Positions 11,991 to 22,100 of a stretch of DNA of 64,000 bases are shown here, in pieces (position 1 is the stretch's first letter; each line of letters opens with the position of its first letter). Source of the stretch: Canna indica. Its lineage: Eukaryota > Streptophyta > Magnoliopsida > Zingiberales > Cannaceae. The notes below the pieces were generated by a model that was given only the letters and a program-made list of their open reading frames with translations, searched no databases and had not been told where the DNA came from. Made by a program: the position numbers and the translations under genes. The stretch is from positions 49,344,001 to 49,408,000 of the forward strand of contig CP136891.1 in the NCBI GenBank assembly GCA_034359265.1, given 5' to 3'.

Positions 11991-12420
11991 GTCCTAGGAT
12001 TATGTGGTATGGGCTGGTACGTTGATGACAAGGTATTGTACCTCAATCGTTTTTGCCCTTGGGTGGGAGTTGAATGTCATCCTTAACCATATGGCTCCTC
12101 GAAATATCAACTCTTTCCTCGAAGAAGCCTACCAGGTCTCCCTTGCATGGGGTAAGTGAGGCTTCTGTTAATTGCATATTCTCGAAGGTAGAGTGGAAAA
12201 GGATGTCGGTTGAGCTGCCTTGGTCGACTAGGACCCTTTTAATAGTGAAATTTCCTACAATCACAGAGATTACGACTGGGTCATGCAAATTTTGGTTAGT
12301 TCCATGAAAATCAAATTCATAAAATGATATTACCAGGGTTCTTGAGGGAAGCCGGTATCGTCGAGTGGCGCTATTGACCGTCGTTACTGTTTGAGAAGAT
12401 CTTTTCCTAGTAGAGCTCAA
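11990..12420 (-). pseudogene. gag-pol protease domain of the Tat element
   Basis: An aspartic protease of the Ty3/gypsy polyprotein, which would cleave gag and pol. The minus-strand ORF carries ISFYEFDFHG, then HDPVVISVIVGNF.IKRVLVDQGSSTDILF, then LVGFFEERVDI. The active-site region reads VDQGSS, so the catalytic Asp is kept but the usual Ser/Thr after it is Gln, which would probably impair activity. Downstream, toward 11990, residual KGKNDEVQYLVINVPAH-like sequence fits the end of the protease region before RT, but no RT follows. The reading frame has stops beyond 12043. Confidence 0.65.
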
Positions 12421-14430
12421 TTCTCCGTTCCTTGTAAGTCCACCAGCGATGTAGTTGATGACCTATCGGGGTTCGACTTCTGAGCGATCATCTCGCTTGT
12501 CATCTTTATGGCCTGAATGGGGATCGAGGGGCGTTTGGCTTCGTCGCCTAGGGTCACGATTTCTGCTCCGACCTCTTTCATTCTGTTGGTGGATATACTT
12601 GTCCAAGAGTCCTGCTCGGACCAAGTCCTCCAACTGATCACCAAGTACCACACACTCCTCGATTGTGTCACCGTAGGTGTCATGGAACGTGCACCTCTTG
12701 CTCATATCAGCATTCGGCAATAGCTTTTATTTTCTCGCGTCGACGGGGTACCTGATGAGCTTAAGGTGGTAGATATCCCGAAGGATTGTTTCCTTCATGG
12801 TATTGAAAGGAGTATACTTTTCGAATCGGTCGCTCAAACAAGGTGGTGACCTGGACCCTCTACCACTATTCTGCTAGTGGCGATTGCGATCTTAACTTTT
12901 TCTGTCTCCCTTTTCTGGACCTTTTGTCTTCGACGATGGCCTTGAGATTTTGCTAGCCAATCTTTTTGGCTTCTCGGAGGTCTTCCATCTTTATGAAACT
13001 AGCGGCCTTCTCTTGAAATTCGACCATGTCTTTAGGTTATGTAAGAACGATCTTGTCAGCAAAGAGTCCGGGTTTTAGCCCGAATTGAATCCAAAAGAAC
13101 TCGATCTGTGGGTCGAGATTGGGGATTTCTGTCGCCATGGCTTAAAACCTGTTCAGGTATTCTCTTATGGCGTGTTTGTTTCGCAGGATGAGATTTCAAA
13201 CGGATAGGAATTCTGTTGGAATTAATTAGGATAAGAATCACATGGGATAAGCTTATATCCTATTCAGCATTGGCTGAAATCTCGGATAAGAAGATAAAAA
13301 AAGATAGGATTTTGAAATCCTATGTTTGTGTTGGCTTCGGATAAAGGAGTCGGATATTAATAATTTAATACTTAAAATTTAATTTTACTAAATTTTTATT
13401 TTAAAATTATGAAATTAAATTTAAATAATTATTTTAACATAATGATAATAATAATAATTGACAATATATTCTTAAATATTGAATTAAAATTGACTTATTG
13501 TAAATATCTAGTTTAAATGACAAGAGAAGAAAAATCCTAGAATTTTAATTCCCACCCCCCTCGGGAGGATATCTATATCTCATAAGAACTGGATTTGGAT
13601 TTGGTTATATATAACTTAATTGATATTCGATGCTTGTAGCAAATGATGGATAAGATTTGACAAATCCTATCCACCAGTCATATTCTGTGAAACAAATGCG
13701 TCCTTAGGGGCTCATGCTGCCCCTGCTTGCATAGTGGAGGGCAGCTCCTATTTTATGATATACCCACGATGTGGTGAATCAACTGAGGAAAACACGGGAG
13801 AGGTCATCAAAATAATGGATAGACCCTGGCGGGAGGAAAGCAAACCACAATAGGGCAATCTTTACCAAGAAAGTCGAGAAAGCTCTGTAGAGCGCGGAAT
13901 CAGTTGCTACGTAATAGAGCATCGTGGTCCGAAACGCCATTAGGTGTAGTGCGGGTCGCCTATACCATTGTAGGGTGTTAGGGTGGTGGGTAACTCACTC
14001 CTCGACGGGAGGTGAGTTGTCATGATGTGCTCGGCGAAGGGTCCCGCGTCAAGAGGGAGAGCAGTACCGACTCTTTGATTTTTAAGGTCCTCGCCTTTTT
14101 TCCGGGGGGGGGGGGAGACTTTGTCGTGGGGAACTGGATCAGATCTCCTCTTTCCCGAGTGAATGTCTTCTCCAGGCTTTAAGCCGTAGTGCTCGTGGTC
14201 AGTTTGGGGTTGTCTACAGGATCGTGTCAACATCTCAATTTGAGCTATTAGCCATTGGTTTTTGGCTTCCAGATCATTTATCCGCTGCTCAAATTCTTTA
14301 GGGGAAAGATTAGCTGGTAACAGAGCGCCGTTCCTCGCTATTTTAGCGGCACCAGGTTGCGATCGATCGTCGCCGTCGGATTGTTGCCGTTGGCGTGCGC
14401 GACGGTCTCTTGGCTATGGGTTCGGCGCAT
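12421..14430 (-). pseudogene. gag of the Tat-type gypsy element, interrupted by a MITE
   Basis: This would encode the capsid protein. The likely start is the ATG at 14430-14428, just after the PBS. An N-terminal coiled coil (FEQRINDLEAKNQWL) is followed by the gag signature PFAEHIMTTHLPSRSELPTT near 14060-14000. Next come a degraded ALYRAF..FLV.IA...FLPPGSIH block and LREYLNRF. The C-terminal part (12723-12460) has KRCTFHDTYGDTIEECVVL, the H..GH.TEEC-like segment, and an RGRSRNRDPRRRS basic tail. Several stops and frameshifts exist, and a 536-bp Harbinger MITE splits the ORF at 13168-13703. Across the MITE the host frame resumes directly (HEPLREYLNRF), showing that the MITE arrived later. Confidence 0.7.
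13168..13703. mobile_element. PIF/Harbinger (Tourist-like) MITE with TTA target duplication
   Basis: The left end, after TTA (13165-13167), reads TGGCGTGTTTGTTTCGCAG. The right end, read inward from TTA (13704-13706), is GGACGCATTTGTTTCACAG. The imperfect 19-bp inverted termini and 3-bp TTA duplication are hallmarks of PIF/Harbinger MITEs. The interior is AT-rich with no ORF. It lies within the gag pseudogene, whose reading frame is continuous on either side. Confidence 0.8.
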
Positions 14431-14450
14431 TGTTAGGGGAGGTAAGCTTT

Positions 14451-14469
14451 ACCCACAGTGGGCGCTAAA
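14451..14469 (-). other. Primer binding site of the Tat element
   Basis: Read on the minus strand immediately after the LTR (ending ...GGAACA), the sequence is TTTAGCGCCCACTGTGGGT. This resembles the TTTGGCGCCGTCTGTGGG-type site of Tat/Athila elements and fixes the 5' LTR boundary at 14470. Confidence 0.65.
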
Positions 14470-14954
14470 TGTTCCTGCTTGAGAGTTAAGGCCTTCTGGT
14501 ATGGTTCGGTGTCTCTCATTATTTAGTTTGACGCCGACGAGATGGGGGTGAGGGATTTGCAAAAAACACTCTGATGCTGAAGTTAGTGGGACTCCAAGGT
14601 GGAGGTAATGAAAATTAGAATTGGGTTACCTAAGGCGCGCCGTGTCTATATTTGTTGCAGGTGGAGGTGATGATGCCGCCCGACAATCTCGCTTGGATGT
14701 TGCCCATAATTGGTCGATATCAATCCCGAAGAAGGCGGGCCGGGGCCTGTAATGACGTATCCCTCATTTAAGGAAGGATATGGATATTCATGTATAATCG
14801 GGAGGGACGTGATGACGCCTGATCCGACTTGAATCTTGTTTAGGGATGTGGCCTGGTGGAGCCCCCTAGTAGAGTCGTTTGGTTTGACTCGGGGCGAATT
14901 GTGGGGCGCTGCTAGGTCTAATTTGATCAGACTCAATAGTTTTAGTCCAATCCA
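14470..14954 (-). repeat. 5' LTR of the Tat-type element
   Basis: On the plus strand it runs from TGTTCCTGCTTGAG to AGTCCAATCCA. It aligns with 5862-6327 and is next to the PBS. Its far end has drifted (TCCAATCCA against CCCAGTACA in the sister LTR), so the last bases are uncertain. Confidence 0.65.
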
Positions 14955-14959
14955 ATTAC

Positions 14960-14961
14960 TA

Positions 14962-14995
<34 letters not shown>
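14960..14995. repeat. (TTA)n microsatellite
   Basis: About eleven uninterrupted ATT/TTA units just right of the Tat element and about 30 bp upstream of a TATA-like box. Slippage here could vary the spacing between the transposon edge and the presumed NINJA promoter. Confidence 0.9.
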
Positions 14996-14997
<2 letters not shown>

Positions 14998-15023
14998 AAT
15001 TAGTTATTTTTAACTACTACTTA

Positions 15024-15302
15024 ACCATTATAAATGAATAATGAATGTCAATATATATATATTATTACTAAAAATATTCAAAACTTATACAAACCCTCAT
15101 TCCTCTTACATCTCCCATCTCTATTTCTCATCTCACGCCGTCACCGCTCCCCCCGCCCGCACGACTCTCCCGGTCTCCCCGTTGCTGTGCTGCATCTCGC
15201 CCCGCCCGGAACATCTCTCCGCCCGGCGCATCTCGCCGCATCTCGTTGCATCTCGCTCCACGCGACTCGCCCTCGCATCTGCCCTAATTTATATTGTGCA
15301 AG
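15024..15302 (+). promoter_or_regulatory. Candidate promoter and first leader exon of the NINJA gene
   Basis: A TATA-like stretch (CATTATAAATGA, about 15026-15037) precedes a pyrimidine-rich and then strongly GC-rich block (15090-15290, with CCGTCACCGCTCC and repeats of CATCTCG). That composition is typical of plant 5' leaders and unlike the AT-rich surroundings. A good donor, GTACAAG, follows CAAG at 15302. The next strongly coding-like or leader-like sequence lies at 15495-15550, 17240-17286 and 19149. Promoter and exon calls are inferences from composition and splice signals only. Confidence 0.4.
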
Positions 15303-15494
15303 GTACAAGCCAACTGATATTACTTAATTTTCTTATATTCTTTGAATTGGTTTGGCGATCGCAGCAGAGATGACAAGGAATCAGAGCAGTTACAAGCAAG
15401 CAGCATGACTTTGCGTGATAAGTCCATTTGGCATGGGGCCTTCTTCGTGATTTGTTTTAGATGTCTAATTAATCTTTTTGATTTATACCTGTAG

Positions 15495-17286
15495 AGAAGA
15501 GGAAGGCAGAATTACAGAGGAATAAGGACAAGTATCGTGGTAGAGTTCCGGTAATTTTTTAAATCCCTTATTTCTCATATATTCTTTGGAACTCTCTATA
15601 ATGAACTGGAAAGATAAATTATTGTTCTTTGCTTTGTTGTAACCATGAAAAATAGCTTTTTATATTAATGGTTCATTTTGGTTTGATTGCATTAGCAGCA
15701 TAAGTTTATGTTGTTGGTTCTGTTCTGTCAGAGGTTTAACAGTATGTTATATCTTTGGTAATTGGCCAACCCATTGTAAAAGATGGTATTGGATCGAATG
15801 AGTAATCTCTTATCTAAAGAACAACTAACTTGTTATTTATGTTGCTTACTCATTCCTCCTGCCTTTCAGATTAATGTTCTCACTGTGCTGAATCCCTAGC
15901 AAGTACATATATAATCCCACAATTGAACTAATTCTTTTTTACTCGCTGCGTTCTCAAACAAGATATATGTCTACGGAATATGGGTATCTGGTCCATAGCT
16001 TTCCTTGCAAGGAATCTTTTCTTTCTGAACCAGTGGGTGCTTGTATTGGGAGAGTGCCTCAATTTGTTTAGGAAGGGAAATGGTGATATGAAAGATAAAA
16101 AATATATTTTTTCATAAGTTTGGTATTAATATGTTCATGTGCTAGTGTGGTGAAAATATATAAACATAGCTACTCAAGAAGTCAAAGGGCACTCTTTTAT
16201 CATCATCGGCGTTGTTGAGTTTACTCTCCCTAGGAGGATGGAAATAACATTGGGTAATTTTCATATAATAGAAGAGCTAAACATTTGAAAGTTCATTTAT
16301 TAGTTTGTGGAGCGGACCTGATGGTCCAAAGTCACTAATGATTACAGATGCTTTGGGCAGATTTAGAAGCTTTCACTTACTACACTACTAAGAAAAGATG
16401 GGACATGTAGATTTCACTCAAAGTTTACCACAAACTAGTAGTAGGGCTGAAAATTGATGCATATATTTATGTGCATGATCAAACACTCTAATCAAATAGT
16501 TTTGCAAAAAAGAATTCATTAATTTAAAATTCTTAAAAACTTTGAGTAACTTTTAGTAATATAGCATGAAGACCTAGTTAAGGTGAAGGAGCGGCGAACC
16601 TTTGGATTTGCAAGTGTGATAGAATTCTTCCATCAACTTATGTTTCAATGAATTATGAATATGAACAAGTTGAAACTCAAAACATTCTATAATAATATTT
16701 TCTATTCCTAAATTGATGATTTGATAGTATGATAAAAAAAATTCTTTATTAATCATTGTAATATTTTCGCTAAGGACTTCTAAAGTCATGAAACGGTGGA
16801 GTCCGCCAGATGTTTCCATTTCTGTTGCTTTTGATTGTTTATCTTTGTATTTACTTCTTGGAATCATTTACCTCTGATGGTTGCTGTGGTATTAGCTGCT
16901 TTCCTTACTCAAATTTGAAATTGACCAAACCTATGTTCTACTACGTACAATTAAAACAGCGCAATATCTACTTAAATGACCCAGTAGGCCCACCAAACAC
17001 CTCCTGATGATGAGGATATGCGATATCAGCAATTATAATCAAAATCAGACGGCTGTGACTCCACGATCGACTGATAATATCGATTGGGGTTGGTGATAGT
17101 AATGAAGTGGACAGCATGCTCGTCTCTTTAGTATTCTTTCAGTGCGGCAACTGATCTCTCATCTTTTACAATAAGGTACCTTTTCGTGCTCTTGTTTAAT
17201 TGCCTTCCTGATGCTATATTTCCTTGTTCTTTCCTCTAGCCTTGGTCGTTACGTTTGCCTGATCATGTGAAGGACGTTTCTGCAAG
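15495..17286 (+). other. Two small candidate leader exons of the NINJA gene
   Basis: Candidate exon 15495-15550 is preceded by CCTGTAG and followed by GTAATTTT. Candidate exon 17240-17286 is preceded by TTCCTCTAG and followed by GTTCGTTC; a stronger alternative donor is AG|GTAATTG at 17301. In one frame they join without a stop, reading KRKAELQRNKDKYRGRVP and then PWSLRLPDHVKDVSAR. That frame also continues from the 15302 donor and stops soon after the 19149 acceptor. They may be 5'-UTR exons carrying an upstream ORF, or exons of a separate small gene. I do not recognise the peptide. The DNA from 15551 to 17239 is otherwise intron-like. Confidence 0.3.
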
Positions 17287-17301
17287 GTTCGTTCTTTTTA
17301 G

Positions 17302-19148
17302 GTAATTGAATTGAACGCAATTGATCACAGTGGAGCTTAGTAAAGATTCAATTGTGGATTTTGAGAAGGAAACAAGTGGCTGTAACATAGATTTAGAAGG
17401 ATTTGAAGTCCTGTTTTCTAGGCTTAGTTTGGGAAACTGTTAGTGCGGGTGAGGGATGGAAGGGAAGGAAAAGGAGAGTTAGGAGGGGAAAGGATAATTG
17501 ATTCTCCCAAATTGGGAAATTGTAAAAACCTGTTATTGGAGGTATTTGGAGGATAAACCTATCCCTCCATCCCTCCCAGTGTTGTCAAAAGCGAGCGCCT
17601 AGGCGCACCAGGTGAGGGGCCAAACAGGCCTAGCACCTTTGCATAGCCAAGGCACGCGCCTTGACTGCGCCTCTGCGCTTTGTTTTGAAGCCCTAGGCGC
17701 GCGCCTGGTGCGTCTGGGTGAAGTCCAATTTTTTTCTTTAAGTGGGGGGTTTACCAGGGCCTACCACTTAATGTAGTAGTAAAAACATTTAAAAAGACAC
17801 CCATTTAGGGCTTCAAACGTGCATCACATATCTCTTTCTCCCCTTTCCTTCTTCTCCTTCACTTGTCCAACTACCGAGAGCCACCGGAGTGCCGCTCGGT
17901 TTCCTTCAAGTAAGTTCTTCATTATTTATCTTGTATCACCATGTATTAGCTGATTGTTACTTCAAATTTCTTCATTTTTTTCAGCCGATTTTTCATTTAT
18001 TTTCCGAGTTCTTCATCATTTATTTTTCTTTACCCTTAATCCAAACAAGCCCTTCGATTCATAATCTATTTTATGAAAAATCATTGTTATTTGATTTGCT
18101 CTGGAGTCCGGATAGTAGTTTTTGGTGAGATTACTTGACATTTCAATTGTAAAACATCTACAAGAAAGCCCAAAAGAAGCATGAACTTAAGGCTGTAAGC
18201 AAGATTTGAACAAATTTTCACATGGGGCTATTATAGATACATACCTTCATGTGGAATGGCAACTATAACAAGCCCCTTTTTGTCTATGTATTTATTTAGT
18301 CTTAATCTATCTCCTTATTACTAAAAGTTAGAGCCCCCACTTCAAAGAAATGACCAAGTTTAGAAATGAATTCATGAAACTATGGCTTAAATTGCAAATT
18401 GGGGCCAAGGTTAGAGAGGGAAATTTTAGCTACATGCCTAAGACTGATGTCCATCAATGTTATATGATCTTCCAAAGCTTAAGGCTTGAAGTTTTTCTGT
18501 TAGTTAGCTATGATCTTTGCTATGGTACTTTTGCAAACTTCTATTTAGGTGTAAAGATTGGCAACATTTTGTACTTTCCATATTTATTTGTCTACTTTTG
18601 AAAATTCAGGTTCTGTAAGCTGTTTTTTTTTGTATACTAATGGAATGTGTTGGAACATGAGCATCCCCTGATGTTATTTATGTTAACCAAAGCTGTGATT
18701 TCTTGGTAGTTCTTAGATAATGCATCAAATTTGGCCTTATTGAGTCATAGTCAAATTATCTGTAGTGTCTAATACATGATGGAATTTGTCTTAATTGTAT
18801 TTGTTGTTAAATCTAATGTTTTCTGTTTTTCTTTTTTCTTTATTTTATGCCTTTTTATTTTTGTGAAAACTGTATTGATTAAGATTGTGTTAGGGCATAG
18901 TTAAATAGACTAACTTTAGACTAAGCGGAGATTTGACATCATGATATACTTGTGAAAAATATTGAGAATTGCATATAAATTTTTGAAATGTAAATGATGC
19001 AACCATCTTATATGTATATGCTGGTGTTTTTATTTTGGTTGCTTGTTTAAATGTTTTTGTTTTGTTATATTCTTACTAGAATTCAAATTCCCTTATTATT
19101 TTTTATTTTTCATCTTCCCCCAATTAAAGTTGTCTTATGCCTTTGCAG
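17302..19148 (+). other. Intron-like region upstream of the NINJA start, with an AGGCGC-rich repeat
   Basis: No host coding sequence is seen. At about 17577 a dispersed-repeat start, CAGTGTTGTCAAAAGCG, leads into about 150 bp of overlapping GCGCCTAGGCGC/AGGCGC motifs, followed by an AGGGCTTC and pyrimidine-rich stretch to about 17890. This layout resembles the terminal region of hAT-type (dTip100-like) repeats, but I could not find the other terminus. The region ends in CTTTGCAG at 19141-19148, a good acceptor for the exon that holds the NINJA ATG. Confidence 0.4.
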
Positions 19149-22100
19149 ACCTTCTCAATATTGAGATCTATTTTAATGTCATTAGAAATAACTACTGGGA
19201 ACATTGTTAGTTTGCGGACAGAGTTAAGAAGAATCAACTACTCCTTAATAACTCTTCTAAGAATATGGAGGATGAGAATGGGATTGAACTAAGTTTGGGT
19301 CTTTCTTATGGTGGATCCTCTGGCAAAACTAAAAGTAGATATTCTAATTTAGATCACAAAATAGATGAAGGTAGTAGTAGCAAAGTAGTGGGTGCTAATG
19401 TAGCAACTTCTGATGTTTCCCTGAAAAACTTCTTCCAAACAAACACTGAAAAGCAAGACCACTATGGCAAACAATCAGTTTCACAACCTCGAGAAAACTT
19501 CTGGACAGACCTGAGAAAGGTCCCTCTTCCAGTACCTGATGGTTCTGCTAATATACAGAGTAATCAATTGCAGTTCATGAGATATCAAGAGCCATTTATT
19601 GCAAGTAGCAAATCAACTGATGTTGAGGAAGAGAAATCGGGATCCAAGAAGCGTCAATTGCCCTCTGAGGAGATAAATTTTCAAAAAAAACATGCACCAT
19701 CAGTTCAGCATTCTGAGGCAGCAGGTAAAGGTCCTGCTGACACTTTTGTGAAAGTACCACATATTTCAGCTAGCGTGGATGATGGTTGTTCTGGCGAAAA
19801 TGAAGATGTAGCAGAGTCTGAGGCAGAAGGATCAAACTCATGGTTGGTTTCTCAGCGTGAAGACAGCTCTAAGCAATCTGATCTCCCTAAACTGTCTGAA
19901 AAGAGTGCCTCATCTGGACTTACTAATCAGGGACAGAAGCAGAAGATTTATGTAGGAAAGGAATCCAATCCTGAATTTGGGAAAATGTCATTTGGAATTC
20001 CACTGCCACATCAACCTATGACTGTGATGAATGCACCTTACTCATTACCGGTTGAAGTTCCACCTGCAGTTAATATGCCCAATACTTCAGCTTTTCCTGC
20101 ACCATGTGTCATGCAGCTGATGCCAATTGCAAATAATGAACTACCTATGGTCCAAGCAGTGAATGGTAATAACTTGCAGTTGGCGTTTGGATATTCAACT
20201 GTCCAACTCCCAAGACTAGAGACAAATTCTTCTTGGGCATTTGTTTCTCAGTCCCAGCATGCCTCTTCCTCTGTTACGAAGATCCATGCTGATGGAGTAC
20301 CAGACTCAGGGTGTGCTGAAACTCATGGTTGATTATTTTTCTTTTACTCCTGCATTGTTCTGATAATATTACTGTTCATACTGATTCAGATTAGAGCTTT
20401 GCTTAGAATTAGTAAATCATATTATGCATTATTACTTGCACCATAATTACTCATCTACAGAATGCTAAATAATGTGTTACCCTCCTTTGGGTGCCTGGTG
20501 CCCTTGATTAAATATGACTGACTGAAATACATAAGTTCAAGATCATATCTTCAAGTAAGATTCTTTTGGCTGGAAATTAACAACCAACAATTTATTTATA
20601 AAGTTGGTTATTCCACACACCAAAATCCAAACCAAAGGTTCAAGTCGTGTTGACCTTTTGTCAGACTCGCCCATCTTTTCCTTCTATCCAGGTATAGTTT
20701 TATAATTTAGATCAAAATTTGTCTTCTAAGAAGGGTTATCCTTGGAATATTTTTGGACTTTTATGTTTAGATTGGAGCAAATTGGTTGAGAATACTGGAG
20801 ATGATTTTAATATTCTGTCATTAAGAGTCTTAAGACATAAGATGACACAAATCTATCCCAAAGAAAACTCAATGTGAAGGGATATGCTAGAGGGATCTTG
20901 CTTAACTAGGAATCAGAACCTCATGTAATACCATAATGTGGAGGGATCTAAATTTAGTATTTAGATTGTAATGTTACATTTTTTTTTTATTTCTTAATTG
21001 TCACCATTCTAAATTCTAACTGTGGAATTTTGCCTTTAAACCCTTGGCCTGTGCCTATTTGTTTTTCGGTCACTTGAAATTGCATCCATGCACGTACCTA
21101 CTTGTCAGACCTAGTATCATGCTAGTTTTCTTTCTTCATCTCGTTACACAATATTGCATCTCTATTATTTGATTCCAAAAGACGACTTCAAAAGGTTAGC
21201 AGTAATATGAAAATTTCTTGTTTAAGCATCTAGTACAGCTGAATAAAATGCTTTCCACATATAATGTCTCAAGGGCACAAGCTTTTAGATGATTTTTGTG
21301 TCTTATGCTGACCTTTGATGCTGACATTGTCGCTGCAATAGGAGTGATCAAATCACTAAGCTGACTTTTAATGCTGGGATTATTGTTGCCACAGGCCCTA
21401 CTAAGCAAATGAATTCAGATAAAATACTTGGGGAACCATAGGAGTGATCTTATCTAACCACAGGAATAACAAATTACCAAATTTGCAGTGTTTCTCAAAT
21501 AGGCACTTTTAGATATAGTAGGTGATTATACATAATACATAGATTATTTGCTATAAATTTAAGGGAAAATCATATTTTTGGTTCCCATGGTTTGCTTGAA
21601 TTTTGGTTTTAGTCCCCATAGTTTCAAAATTTTGGTTTTAGTCCCCACACTTTATTTCCATTTAGGATTTCGTCCCTTCCGTCACATGAGACCCCACATG
21701 AGGCCTAAACGGAGCTGACGTGGATAACAGGTGCTGACTAGATATTGCTGACGTGGAGCCTACAAGGATCAACTTTGTAAACTATGAGGACTAAAACCAA
21801 AATTCAAGTAAACTATAAGGATCAAAATGATTATTTTTCCTAAAAAATATAAAAAATCATAGGATATTTTTAATTTATTTATAAATAATTAAAATATTTA
21901 AAAATATTAAAAATGAGCAAACTTTTTACAGATTAAGGTGATTTATTTTGGATTTTATTTTGAAAAGTGTGGTGGCATGTTTATATATTTAGAAGATTAG
22001 TTTAATATTTGCAAGATTAGTTTATTTTCTATTTAAGGCACAAACATTTGATTTCGTATTCTTGCATTGAACACATTAATTGAACCGGGAACATATTAAT

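Larger units (their letters stand above)
5862..14954 (-). mobile_element. Ty3/gypsy Tat-type retrotransposon, deleted for RT-integrase
   Basis: Minus-strand element of about 9.1 kb. The order read 5' to 3' is LTR (14954-14470), PBS (14469-14451), gag (from about 14430), protease (to about 11990), a 109-bp tandem array, an antisense ORF on the plus strand (8486-10342), a polypurine tract (about 6341-6328) and LTR (6327-5862). Extra antisense ORFs between pol and the 3' LTR are known for Tat-lineage elements such as Grande and RIRE2. No RT, RNase H or integrase is recognisable between 10.3 and 12.0 kb, so the copy is not autonomous. The flanks CTAAC (5857-5861) and ATTAC (14955-14959) match at only 3 of 5 bases, so the target duplication is decayed or the ends are slightly misplaced. 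Confidence 0.7.

Noticed and set aside
16574..16867. 97-codon minus-strand ORF in the NINJA upstream region
   Set aside because: AT-rich, no recognisable family, not flanked by supporting signals; probably chance.
18350..18601. 83-codon plus-strand ORF before the NINJA start exon
   Set aside because: Low-complexity hydrophobic translation in intron-like DNA; no similarity recognised and no splice support.
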